Part shown: positions 21,401-31,600 of the stretch, one piece after another
Numbering within the stretch: position 1 is the stretch's first letter
Layout of the letters: each line of letters starts with the position of its first letter
Assembly: GCA_010093485.1 (NCBI GenBank)
Contig: MU001504.1
Location: 1,682,437 to 1,746,436 of the forward strand
DNA: 64,000 nucleotides
Reading direction: 5' to 3'
Source of the DNA: Karstenula rhodostoma CBS 690.94
Taxonomy: Eukaryota > Ascomycota > Dothideomycetes > Pleosporales > Didymosphaeriaceae
The notes under the pieces: generated by a model
Seen by the model: only the letters and a program-made list of their open reading frames with translations
Told to the model about the DNA's origin: nothing
Databases searched by the model: none
Program-made: the position numbers and the translations under genes

Positions 21401-22197
21401 CCCACGACGACGTTAAAGCTCCCGATCAACAATGGAATCTCGCTTGTGCTTTCGCCATTGCCGACCCGTTGCGACCGGAGGCTATCAGCGTCATCAACGA
21501 GTTGAAAAAGCGGGGGATCGATGTTTGGATGCTGTCTGGCGACAATAAAACCACAGCGAATGCTGTTGGCTCACAAGTCGGGATCCCAGCGTCCAACATT
21601 ATCGCTGGCGTCCTGCCAGATCAGAAGGCAGAGAAGATCACCTATCTCCAAAAGACGCTCACCAAGACTGAAAAGTCTGTTCTCGCCCGCCTATCCTTCT
21701 TCAGCAGCTCCACACCGAAACGCGCCACCGTCGCCATGGTAGGCGACGGAATCAACGATGCGCCCGCGCTCTCTACAGCCGATCTCTCCATCGCCATCGG
21801 CTCTGGCTCTGACATCGCGCTATCTTCTTCTTCCTTCATTCTCATCAACTCACACCTCGCATCGCTACTCACCCTGCTCGATCTTTCCCGCGTAGTGTTC
21901 CGCCGCGTCTACTTCAACTTCGGATGGGCGCTCATCTACAACATCGTTGCCATGCCGATCGCCGCCGGCGTCTTATACCCGATCACCACGGGCACGAAGA
22001 TGATGGATATGCATCACAATGGCATTGGCATGGAGGCTGGTATGGGCATGGGAGACTCTGGTGTGAAGCATGTGAGGCTGGACCCGGTGTGGGCGAGCTT
22101 GGCTATGGCACTCAGCAGCGTGAGTGTGGTCTGTAGCAGTTTGTTGCTGAGGAGTAGTCTTCCGGGTGTCGGTTTCAAGGTGAAGGGGGTGCGTTAG
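18481..22197 (+). CDS. P1B-type copper-transporting ATPase, CCC2/ATP7-like
   Basis: Single exon, 1238 aa. There are four N-terminal heavy-metal-associated domains with CxxC sites: NLHCPSC (about 33-36), GMTCSSC (about 216-221), GMTCSAC (about 290-295) and GMFCHHC (about 372-377). Eight membrane segments follow, with phosphatase motif TGESRPV (about 681), metal-site CPC in ACPCGIGLAAPT (about 799), phosphorylation loop DKTGTLT (about 845), SSHPIA (HP motif), and GDGINDAP (about 1088). A Met/His-rich loop (MMDMHHNGIGMEAGMGMGD) near the last membrane pair may bind copper. The family moves Cu(I) into the late Golgi to load multicopper oxidases. The first domain lacks the usual GM before CxxC and the fourth has HH between the cysteines. 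Confidence 0.93.
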   Translation: MAFAHLRANPGQPRQQSAQDLVTTTLFITNLHCPSCVEVIQDSLSGFLPVPEFVSYSIVSHSVVLRHITSLSARDIAVTLEAAGFELHSIFQDNRTVFAPVEICRFDDRSKEWETNLEHAVAKWFQKGAPDDSRENMYKREKHAEQCEQCKAEAGGVQLNIDNSWPSKLQPVVTSQALGFADKFDGTTSQRLESIAIGTSSATLSCRATIAISGMTCSSCVSSITHVVQELPFVQSVNVNLLTNSGTVGFEGRERLKEIVESIEDTGFDATVESVEVLDTWKATYAIGGMTCSACVGNVSRALETHNWVEKVDVNLVTNSATVVFCGKDHLSQITETIEDAGYDATLDKVEPETTLKPESSERTLGIRIDGMFCHHCPEDIMRTIGDRYGEQNGVEFERQSFSEHSPILNIRYKPDPPIFTIRDIFRSIEGMNPSFKPSIYHPPTIEDRAREMHALERRRVLFRLLLSVLIAIPTFIFGIVFMSLVKETHPIRRYVMQPMWAGNATRLSWALFILATPVYFLAADTFHRRAIKEVKAMWRPGSRTPFLHRFIRFGSMNMLMSLGTSIAYFASVVELALAAAKKSSGSMNDSYFDAVVFLTMFILIGRFLEAYSKAKTGDAVTSLGKLRPEETIMVDTERGDLKVATDLLEVGDIVRVHHGTSPPFDGTILDGATTFDESSLTGESRPVKKEPGDTVYSGTVNKGSPVKIKITTIAGTSMLDQIINAVREGQTHRAPVERVADTITSHFVPFVVLVAVLTWLIWLILGTSGGIPKDWMNEGSGGWALWSLRFAIAVFVIACPCGIGLAAPTALFVGGGLAAQHGILVKGGGEAFQEASTLDCIVFDKTGTLTQGGDPDVTDHSINEECGEGAAVVFGLVKALEENSSHPIAKALVSFCKTRSADTFDTITVDEVPGKGLKGTFKVADRQVTIIAGNEAFMDDHSVSIPNAQTSTLHAWKARGESVALIALLSNATHDDVKAPDQQWNLACAFAIADPLRPEAISVINELKKRGIDVWMLSGDNKTTANAVGSQVGIPASNIIAGVLPDQKAEKITYLQKTLTKTEKSVLARLSFFSSSTPKRATVAMVGDGINDAPALSTADLSIAIGSGSDIALSSSSFILINSHLASLLTLLDLSRVVFRRVYFNFGWALIYNIVAMPIAAGVLYPITTGTKMMDMHHNGIGMEAGMGMGDSGVKHVRLDPVWASLAMALSSVSVVCSSLLLRSSLPGVGFKVKGVR

Positions 22198-22405
22198 TGC
22201 GGGGGCACATAAGGAGGAGGTTTAGTTTGGTCTGAGGGTTGCTGTCGCTTCAGTGCAATTACATCGAGGTGAATTATGTTGGTAGGATTTGTTGCCCATG
22301 CAGGTATCCATATCTCGTTACCAGATTGATATAATACACAAGTCGAAAATGCATCATGTACCCTCTCAAACTACTATACACATCACAAGTGCACATCCAC
22401 AGCCC

Positions 22406-22708
22406 TCACCCCCTCGGACAAGCCTCACACTGCGTATGATTCGGCCTATGCGCCCTGCACACCCTGCCATCCCTATTCACCGTCTTCGCCCGCCCGCCTG
22501 CTCGTCTCAGTACCTGCCATACCTCTTCCAACCGAGCTAGACGAGTAGGTGTAGTTTACTTACATATGTGGCACTGCCACCACCAGCACGGCCAGTTGGG
22601 CACCATGTCGGCGCGGGGGAGAGAGTACCCGTGTTCGTTGTAATTCCCTCTGCGGCGGGCGCCGTTGCCGCGGCCGCCGTAAGCTTGGTTGTAGAAGTGG
22701 TAGGACAT
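22406..22708 (-). CDS. Very small Trp/Cys-rich zinc-binding-type protein
   Basis: Two exons (22564-22708 and 22406-22497), 66-nt intron with gtaagt donor, ctgag branch and gagcag acceptor; 78 aa in frame. I chose ATG 22708 (MSYHFYNQAYGGRGNGARRR); the frame is open upstream only through a non-ATG codon. The N-terminus is Arg/Gly/Asn-rich. The C-terminus has paired cysteines that the splice completes: WPCWWWQCHICGRAK, then VCRAHRPNHTQCEACPRG. The CxxC/CxxC spacing looks like a treble-clef or ribbon-type zinc site, possibly nucleic-acid or protein binding. I do not know a name for this family. Confidence 0.7.
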
Positions 22709-23139
22709 TTTGCTAGGGGTTATTTTTCGGTTGCTGTTTGTCAAGTTGAGGGGTTAGAGGGATGTGCGAGGCCAAGTTTGGAATGTCGATTTATGACCAG
22801 GGGAGTGTGTTGGGCTGATTCAATGGTCCTGACGGCGTGATGGCGGTGCGGTAGAAGCTGGATGGGCGGTGCTACGTGGGCGGTGCAGCGTGGGAAGGGC
22901 TGGTTGAATTGGCAGAGAGGAGGAGTCGTGGTGGTGTTGGATACTGGTTACTTAAGCCTACACGTAGGTTGGTGTGTGGTAATGGAAGTGTCAAAGCTGG
23001 GCTCATACGGCTTCTGTGAAGCGGGATTGAAGAGGTTTCCTCGACACGTGGGAAATACATGGAAGAACATGACCGTTTTCTTCACTAAAAAGCCTCATGG
23101 ACGGAGTAGTATCGCGTAATGAGTTAGAGTTTTAGTGCA
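22709..23139. other. Intergenic, no gene
   Basis: Promoter side of the small zinc-type gene; G/T-rich on the plus strand; nothing else supported. Confidence 0.4.
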
Positions 23140-23840
23140 ATCCAAGTGTTAAACCAGTGCACTACTGTTGTGCTGATTCTTGTGGCTTCGATGTTACTCG
23201 TGCCGGCTACATGAGCATAGCTAAGTGGAGAAACTTATAATGGTTCAGTTCATGTCATTAGAAGACTTGGATATTACTCATTCCAGCTATATAATTATAG
23301 CGAAGTGGAGGAACTTATAATAGTTTGGTTCATGCCATTAAAAGCTTTAACTTACCCTCCATGTGCAGTTCGAGTCTAGTCGAGTCTCAGAAGCTCTTCT
23401 CGCAGTTTTACTTCGAGATAGAGCGAAGCTTTATACGTGGGACTTGGCTGGAGGCATCCAAGGTAGAGAGGGCGATGGAAATTAGGCATCGGGCTCGGTT
23501 ATGTGAGTCGTGAGTCGTTCTCGAAACATAGGGAATGGGTTACATGGAATGTGTCATAATACTATATCTAACAAAGTCTCCCACATTACCCTTACGCAGA
23601 AAACCATAGACTTAAAAGACTACTCAGTCAAGGTATGTTTTGCGTCGCAGAATTTCCATTAAAAGCTTTGATAGATACTCGTTATGGGATTACTAGCGTA
23701 CTCGGTCGAGGTGTATGCTACGTCATAGAAACCCAATCAAAAGCTTTAATGAATAATTATTATGGGATCACTGGCGTATGGTCATCAATATCTAAAACCC
23801 GCAGACTCTTTGTGAATGTTGCAGTAAATGTATAGCATTC
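23140..23840. repeat. AT-rich island with decayed ~80-nt tandem repeat
   Basis: Two pairs of related segments are spaced 78-80 nt apart. In the first pair, aagtggagaaacttataatgg (23223) recurs as aagtggaggaacttataata (23303). In the second, ccattaaaagctttgatag (23658) recurs as caatcaaaagctttaatga (23736). The block attaaaagcttta also links the pairs at roughly multiples of 80 nt. Differences are mostly C-to-T or G-to-A type, as repeat-induced point mutation would leave. There are no long open frames. Confidence 0.6.
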
Positions 23841-25030
23841 CATAACCAATCTTATAAACGACTCGTGAAGGTGATTTTGAGATATGCTTATAAAGATGAC
23901 TTAGTACTCATAACTAAGTTTTATAAATTGAAGGGCGTTTTGTTGCGTTTCAGCAGCGTTATTGGCCGGGGGCGGCAGATGGCGAAACGTCAAGCACATG
24001 GATTGCAGTCGCTCTGAGCCTCTGAGGTGTTTATGCGCATGGGGAGGTGTCCGAGTAATGCACACGGGGAGGCGCAGCGGTGAACTGGAGAGGTGCAAAG
24101 GTTGGATCATGCGGCAGCTCAGTTGGGCGCAGCGTGGTGTGACGGGTGACACGGGGGGCTCGGGGCTTTCTACTGTGCTGTCAGCGGTCCGCAATGTCCG
24201 CAATGCGAGCAACGGGGCACTGTGGCTGGTGAGGTGTTCTGTTCTGGGCCGTCGCGAGCAGGCGGCGGGTGGTGGATCAAGTCCGAAACGGCGACGCTGT
24301 CGAGGAGTCCCACGGCACGAGAGGGCGTTGGTGGCCAGGCAGAGGGTTTCGCAGGCTGGGTTGGCGTGTCGAATCGAAACGAGCATGGGCAGCGCGAGTG
24401 GGCTTTGGTGGGCTTTGGTGGGCTTTGGTGGGCGGCGGCAGGCAGGTGAGGGCTGGAGCGTGCGTGTCGCGGGCGGGTGCGCCGGTGTGGACGGTTGAGG
24501 GGGCGCTAGGCTGCTCCGGGCGCTGGCGTGTCGCGGGCGCGTGTTTCAGAAGGGCGGCGGCCAATGGCGGCCAGACCCCGCAACTGGTTCCTGCTGGGCG
24601 CGACGCATGCGGCTCCCGCTGCCTAACAGTCCGCCTACTACGCCTGTGCCTGCGCCTGCGCCTGTGCCTACGCCTACGCCGCCCGCTGTCGCTGCTACTA
24701 CTGTGCAATGCTGCACGCCGTCGTCGTTGCGAGAAAAACCATCCCCTCGCCGGCCCCTCGACGGTCCCACGACGCGTCACCAGCCAGGAACAGCCGCCGC
24801 CCAGCCCACGCTCTTGCTCGCCCACAGGTGGTGCAATAGTCATTGAGCGCTCCGCAGTGCACGCAGGCCGTGGCCTTGGCGGCGGACCACGTCGTCAACA
24901 GGGCAAGCGCGCTGCGGGAGGCTGCCCGAGGCCAAGCAGTTTCAAATGCACACGACGCTTCGCTGAGCTTGGCTGTCGCTCGGCCTTTTCCATGCCTGCC
25001 GAGTACATCAGCCAACCATGCCCTCGCCCC
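23841..25030. other. Intergenic, GC-rich with simple repeats
   Basis: AT-rich to about 23,940, then abruptly GC-rich. It contains three perfect copies of ggctttggtg (24400-24432) and a period-6 gcctgc/gcctac run (24643-24680). Long open frames on both strands reflect GC bias; none has gene-like support. Confidence 0.45.
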
Positions 25031-25607
25031 CCATGCTCCTTCCCCAGACCTCTGGCCCAACTGTCTCTCCCCGACCGTCCCTTCCTTCCTTTCCCCCTTC
25101 ACTCACCTTCTTTTAGAGTGCTTGCCTAGCCTCTCCTTCGCCTTCTTCTTTCTTCCCACTCTCACTTCTTCTTACCCTTCACCGCCGCATCTTTAGTCCC
25201 GTTTGCGTGCTGGCACGTCTTGCCCGACAGCCCTTCTGCCTCAGTTTCGCCGCACCTCGAGAGCTTGCTCGTGCATTGTAAGTCTTGGTAGTCTCACCTC
25301 CTCCGCCCTTGGCCATGGTGGAAGCCGTCAGCTTCTCCTCCATTCGCTGTCTCATCTTTCTACCCTGCATTCACCTCTTCGTCTGCTCCTTACTTAACCC
25401 TTCCCCATATTCCCGTCACGCTACCTTCGACCTCTCCCGCAACGACACCCTCGTGCGTCAGTCAGCCATTTATTAACTTCTTGCAGCGCTAGTCGCCCTT
25501 TCATTCTGCCTGTACCGTTACTGTCAAGACAGCCACACGTTCCTTCACCATCTATCCTTTCGCCATACCTATCCTGCGGACCCGGTCTTTCTTCTACCTA
25601 ATCCAAC
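25031..25607 (+). promoter_or_regulatory. Pyrimidine-rich promoter/5' UTR of the subtilisin gene
   Basis: A long C/T-rich stretch (about 25,040-25,200 and again 25,340-25,600) ends at the ATG. CT-rich leaders precede strongly expressed fungal genes. A gtaagt at about 25,279 could be a 5' UTR intron donor, but this is unproven. Confidence 0.45.
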
Positions 25608-27014
25608 ATGAGGACTTCTTTTGCTCTTGCCGCCCTCGCCGCCTCCTGCGCCAATGCCCTCGCTGCCCCAGCTCCCCAGGACGCCGAGGCCCTGGCCACC
25701 CCCGAAGAGACTGTTGATGGTCTGATCGGTCTGTCCAAGAACGCTACTTGCGCTCACGACCCCAACAACTCCAAGGAGGTCGTCGTCATGCTCGACAAGG
25801 ACGAGATCCCCGAGGCCAAGGCCTTGCTCGCCAAGCTCGGAAGGCAAGCCGACGACGATGGTGTCTTTAATGTCATGGACAACCCTCAGTGGAGTGCCAT
25901 CGTCATGCATGCTACCCCCGAGTGCATCAGCTACCTCGAGGACCTCACCGAAGTCAAGTTGGTTGATGAAACCGCCGAGATCAAGTCGTTCGTCACCCAA
26001 AAGACTGGCGTACCATGGGGTCTCCAGCGCATCTCCAACGAAGCCGGCGCCACCGGTGACCCATCCGGCCAGGACTTCACCTACTCCTTCGACGACACCA
26101 ACCTCGGCGCTGGTGTCGATGTCTACGTCGTTGACACTGGTGTCCGTGTTTCTCACGCCGTCTTCGGAGGACGTGCAACCGAAGGCTTCTCCTTCGCCGA
26201 CACTGCTGTTGACGGTGATGGCCACGGCACCCACGTTGCTGGTTCTGTTGCTGGTGCCAAGTTTGGTGTTGCCCAGAACGCAAACATCATTGCCGTCAAG
26301 GTTCTCGGCGACGATGGCGCTGGTTCCTCTTCCGACACCATTGCTGGTATGAACTGGGTCCTCAACAACCACGAGAAGCGCAAGAACGACCAAGATTTTG
26401 TTGGTTCCATCATGAGCATGTCATGGGGTCTTCAGGGCACTGCCGGCTCCGTCGATCAAGCCATCCTGTCCGCCCTCTCCGCCGGCATCCACGTCTCCGT
26501 TGCTGCCGGTAACGATGGAGCTGATGCTTGCGGCACCACCCCTGCCAACCTTGGTGGCGCCAACTCTGATGTCGTCACTGTCGGCTCCGTCAACATCAAC
26601 AACGAGGTCTCCTCCTTCTCCAACATCGGCCAGTGCGTCGACATCTTCGCCCCCGGAGAGCAGATCCTCAGCGCCTGGAGCACCGGCGACAACGTCATCA
26701 ACTTCCTCTCTGGCACCTCCATGGCCACCCCCCAGAACTCTGGTGTCATGGCCTACCTGATGGCACAGAACCCTGCAGAGTTCGGTCAGAACCCCAAAGC
26801 GCTCAAGGCTGAGCTTCTCAAGATCGCTCGCCAGGACGTCGTTACCGGCTCCCTCGGTGGCAGCCCCAACCTGCTCCTCAGCAACGGTGTCAACGGCGCC
26901 GTCCAGAAGCGCTCCGTGACCGGCAGCCCGGCCTCGTGGGCAAAGAACATGGTTGACAACGAGCTCACGACCCGCTGGGTCGTCACCTCCGACGACTCCC
27001 CGCTTCGCTTCTAG
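25608..27014 (+). CDS. Secreted subtilisin-like serine protease (S8, alkaline protease/cerevisin type)
   Basis: Single exon, 468 aa. Signal peptide about 1-20 (MRTSFALAALAASCANALAA), an inhibitor I9-type propeptide to about residue 135, then the mature protease. The catalytic triad is visible: Asp about 176 (VYVVDTGV), His about 206 (GDGHGTHVAGSVAG) and Ser about 371 (LSGTSMATP), with oxyanion Asn in VAAGNDGADAC. Cerevisin-type features include WGLQRIS at the mature start. An unusual C-terminal extension of about 50 residues after the usual end (GVNGAVQKRSV onward) lacks a known domain. Strong C-ending codon bias suggests high expression. Long antisense frames are a by-product of that bias. 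Likely role: extracellular or vacuolar protein degradation. Confidence 0.93.
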   Translation: MRTSFALAALAASCANALAAPAPQDAEALATPEETVDGLIGLSKNATCAHDPNNSKEVVVMLDKDEIPEAKALLAKLGRQADDDGVFNVMDNPQWSAIVMHATPECISYLEDLTEVKLVDETAEIKSFVTQKTGVPWGLQRISNEAGATGDPSGQDFTYSFDDTNLGAGVDVYVVDTGVRVSHAVFGGRATEGFSFADTAVDGDGHGTHVAGSVAGAKFGVAQNANIIAVKVLGDDGAGSSSDTIAGMNWVLNNHEKRKNDQDFVGSIMSMSWGLQGTAGSVDQAILSALSAGIHVSVAAGNDGADACGTTPANLGGANSDVVTVGSVNINNEVSSFSNIGQCVDIFAPGEQILSAWSTGDNVINFLSGTSMATPQNSGVMAYLMAQNPAEFGQNPKALKAELLKIARQDVVTGSLGGSPNLLLSNGVNGAVQKRSVTGSPASWAKNMVDNELTTRWVVTSDDSPLRF

Positions 27015-28605
27015 AGCAAGACTACGATCGGCATTGGCAGCTAGATGTTGTGCAAGGACTGGTGGTTGATACCCCGCATCTGTTGTGCTCGAAACGTCCA
27101 CGTTGGTCTGGTCAGAAAAACAAAAGTTTAGACGCATTGTACATGCCCCAACCACTTGTGGTTCTTCGTTTCATACATGTTCAGCCTGGATCGCATCACC
27201 ATCTCTCTTGCTTACCAGAGAGTTGACTTGGAATATACCCAGGCCTAATAACGCATATCTGGCATCTGCTTTGTTCTGTTCTCATCTACTTTCTTTGCAT
27301 CACTGGTCTGGAATCTACTACGTGCTGTGTCGGTGGAGACGTGGAGGGAGGTGCAGGTGGGAGATTAATTTTCTGTGTGGATACTTTTCTAGCTGCATTA
27401 ATGTGCATAAGAGGTGTTCGGTTTTGGGCAACGAGGCTACAGCTAGCGTATGAGTGGCGCGGTGGAGACGCGACGATAATGCAGAAGACGCGCAATTGCA
27501 AACCTGGAAATATGATCACAGTGCATGTGGGCTTTGTTGCACGGCGTGTGGTGATTGACTAACTGACGTGCGAGGCGGGGCCGTGCGCGCTGTTCCGATG
27601 GAAGACTGGCACGACAGCAAATCTAAGAGGATCGTCACTTCGATTTTCCAAAACCCATCTTCCACGACCCATCTCATCTGCTAGGAAGAGCACTGCAGGA
27701 ATGTCGCCTACCGAAGCGACGCGCAACCCAGCCGCCGATCTTACGCTCGCTGTTCGCGAATTCTCGGCGACGACGTACGCCCACGCACAGACGACGCGAG
27801 AACTTTCCGTCCGCACATTCGCTTGCATGCGTAAGCGTCCAAGGCCAAGTCAAACCTGTCGTTGGTTCTCCTTTCCCTCCAAGGCCAGAACCCGGCTCCC
27901 CTTCTGTTCCTGCACGCCCCACGCCGACGACCGAAAAGTTCAACGAGGTTGCAGCTAGCTAGCTATCCTATCCTATCCTAGCGGGCCCACAGCACCGGCG
28001 CTGGCGAAGGCCTGCGGGTTCTCGGTCTAGATCGGGAGCGGCCAACATGCTCTGTTCTGCTCTGCTCCGATGGCCGGCAGATGGATGGGGATGCTTCTAT
28101 GACACGTGCGGGAGTTGCGATTGCGATTACTCGTATCGAGCCGGATAGAGATAGGATGGAGATGAGCTATCTCAGAAAAGCGCTGCTGTGCAGGCCAGCG
28201 TGAGCCTGAGGTGAGATGTGGAACGGAATGTCCGGTAGAGGGCTGATGGTGATACCGTGGCGTGCGGTGTTGAGGTGGTGGGTGGGGGTGGGGGCGAGGC
28301 AGAGTTTCCTGATCGAGACAACAGTTTGCGGTGGGACGAGGTTTGGTCTGCAGGAGGGGCCGCTTCTCCCATGCTACTCGAACAGGTAACGTACTTTAAC
28401 ATTGCATCTGGTCCAATTGCACAGCACCTGGATTTCGCATGTATCACACCACAGTGAGATTCATACAGAATGTACAGGTTCCCTACACGCAATCTACACA
28501 TCCAACGCGCTCATGCCACGCAAACAAAGCAAAAGCGAAAGCGAAAGACAAACTCCCCCATGCTATCTATATCGTCCTTCCTCAAATCGTACACATGCGA
28601 GTAGT
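27015..28605. other. 1.6-kb intergenic, no supported gene
   Basis: 3' flanks of subtilisin and VPS10. It contains tcctatcctatccta at about 27,966 and short open frames without support. Confidence 0.45.
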
Positions 28606-31600
28606 TTACACGTCCTCGTCACTGTCTTCACCCAACAGCTCCCCCTCATCGGGATCCACAACAGCGTAGTCCCCTCTTCCCCTAGCGAAAGAGCTGCGAC
28701 TCGTAAACGTGCGGCCGTCGTATCCGCCGAACCTGCTCGAGATTGCTCTCCAAGCGGCGCCCACAAAGAGCGGTATCGCAACCACGACGGCCACTAGACC
28801 AGAGATCGCCGCGACAGGCCATTGTATCCAGGGACTATCGCTATCGAAGCCACCACCAGCCTCACCCAGCCTGATCCGTCCAAACTTGCCGTCCCAGTTG
28901 CGCCAGACATAGTACCCGATGCCACCGGCAGCGGCGAACGGCAAGATGACGGCGAGGAAGATGACAAAGCCAGATACGCCGTGCTTGCGCTCGTACTCCT
29001 CTTCGTGCCCGGGACAAGGGTGCATCTGACCCGTGTGGTCAAACTCCTGTCCACCTTCACAGGTCGATGCAGGGATCTTGCGATAGCCTGTGGGATCCCA
29101 GTATTCCACTGCTCCCGTCTCACAAACAGCCTTGGGATTTAGTTTTTCAAGACCCTCAATCAGCTTGCATTCACCACCTGTCATACGTTCGTAGTTGAAA
29201 TCACTACCAAGGTCAGTGTCGTAGAAGAAGAAACAATTCTGGATAAGCTTACCATTCAAAGTCGCGCCGGGTGCAGGAGCAGTTCCGAGCAATGTTGTGT
29301 AAATGATCGATACGCTCACCGTTGTAGCAGTTGGCGCCGCTCCTCTTTCGGTGGTATTGAGCTACATGTCCGAAGAGACACTGGTCATCCTCTCCTTGCA
29401 TCGGGTGCTTTGGAATCCACAACTCGTAGTCGCCCTTCTCTGGGTCATTCTCGGATAGCTCACACTTCTTTGGGAACAGTCCGCTAAAATCCACATTGAT
29501 CGCAACCAGCTTCCTGCCATCTCTGCCCCAAAGCAAGAAATTCAGCGAAGTGTCGCTTGGTACCGTCGTGATGGCATCTATCCTATGTTTGCTGTCGGAG
29601 AATTTGTGTTCACGAAATGGAGTCTCGCCGTTATCCAGAGAGTAGTATAGGTGGTTCGTGTCTTCGTTTCTGCGAACAATAACGATGACAGAGCCTTGGT
29701 CGCCAAACTCCCACGCATAGTTACCTTTCTTGACTTCTTTCCAGGTAAGGCCGGCATCAGTGGTCATGAAGGTGTTCGCTTCGCCAAAAGTAGTAAGCTG
29801 CTCTCCGACATTGCCGACGCCCATCATGATGCCGACAGCGGTAGGAGAAGAGTATGACTCTCGGGGGTCAGGACGTTCAGTGTACCCATGCAGATGCAAT
29901 GCGCATTTGTCCAGGCCCTTACCACTGCATTCGTATTTCTTGTCGTCCGAGTCCGTTGCAGGGGGCGTGAGTGCGTCCCAGTCAGCACCATCGTTGTGTG
30001 TGATCCTTGTTTGCTTCTTTTTCTTTTCGCCTTGGTCGACTTTGTCTGCATTGGCTACGATGTTCGCGATCGCGACACCCTCAATTCCCTGCATCTTCTC
30101 AAAATCGACATACCCGTCCGTGTTCCTATTCACGCCGTTGAGGCTCATGACGTACGAAGTTCCATTGCTGTTGCTCTTGATGATAGAACCGTATTCTTGT
30201 TCGAGGCGGCTGTTAACAGTCACATGAAGAAATACCGAATGCGTGGAGCTATCAAGGACAGTGTACGCAGTCTGGTGGTCGACTTCGAACTTCGGTGGGA
30301 ATTTCGCCTCTGCAAAGGTTTTTGCGTCGAGACTTGCGTCCAGCTTGAGGGATTTGCCGTCGTCGCCCTTGGTCGCGACGATAATGAACTCGGACATCGT
30401 GGCGAATGCTACCACGGACTTGAACTTCACATCCTTGGTCTTGAACCAGTCCTCACTTGAGATGAGTTCAACAGGGGCTTCCATTTCCTCGTTCGTGTGC
30501 TGTTCACAGAATACTTCTTTCTTGTCAACTTTACGGCCGGCTTCACGCCAGACGAATGCACACTTCCTCACGTAAGGCATGAGGGTCTCCCAGGTGTCCT
30601 TTGCGCCGTTCTTCTGAGACACCGAAGCGACAGTGTGGCACTCTCGGTCGTTGGATTTCTCGCAGTGCTCGTCGCCGATCCAAATGAGCCAATCGGACTC
30701 GTCGGGATGGAATTGCATGATCTGAGCCTTCAAGGTGGGCGTCTGTGGTGCTTCCGAAGAGTGGATGCTGTTCCTGAGACCACGATCTTTCGAGTAATAG
30801 AACTTCTTCGTTGCGGTGAGGAAGAACACGTGATCATTGTTGTACTGGTGAGGATAGATGGCAACGATGTTGTCGTCTACTGCTTTCTTCCATTGCTTGC
30901 CGTGGTCGTGTGAAATGTAAGCTTCGTTCTCGTCTGTAAGCATTACGACCGTTTCATCCTTGTCCTTGTTCTCATCCCGACCCTGTGTGGGGCGTTCGAG
31001 ATAATAGTACTCCTTGAACTTAGATCCTGGGAATGGTGTGATCTCGTTCTTGATGTCTCCGCTAGCTGGAGGCTCAGAGGTATCGCCGCACTCGCGCTCG
31101 ACCTCCTTGTCCTTGTCGGTGGTACCCTCACATTGGTTTCCAGGGATCTTTCTCCAGCCAGAGCTGGCCTTGTACTTTTTGGAATCGCCTTGGCAAGCAC
31201 CTTCGGGCAGCTTCAGAGAGCTTGCAGGGTTGCATTTCTTGTCTTTCCCCTTGCCTTCGGGCACGAAGTTGTAATCACATTCATAATCCCTGACCTCGTC
31301 GCACTTGCATGGTTCAAACTTTGGTTGCGCTTCTTTAAAATCTTCTTCAAGGAAGCATTCGGCGTCCCACTTGCGACGCTTGAAGGTTTGCTTGTGGCCC
31401 ATAACGCACATGGCGTCGCCGTTATCGTCTTTGAGCGGGGACCAGTCCTCGAGGTCGTTGTCTCCGCATTTTCGCTCGTGCAATTCGGCGAAGTCGAGGT
31501 GGATGATGGTCTGTTTTCTGCCCTCGCCCTTTTCAATCCTAGAGGCGTAGAGAAGGAACTTCAAGCTCGTCGAATCGGCTACTGTCGTAAGCTCTTGGGC

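Noticed and set aside
24269..25129. 286-codon plus-strand ORF upstream of subtilisin
   Set aside because: GC-rich, Arg/Pro-rich composition with simple repeats; looks like promoter sequence.
25569..26393. 274-codon ORF antisense to the subtilisin gene
   Set aside because: Explained by strong C-ending codon bias of the sense gene, as is the second antisense frame at 26421-27155.
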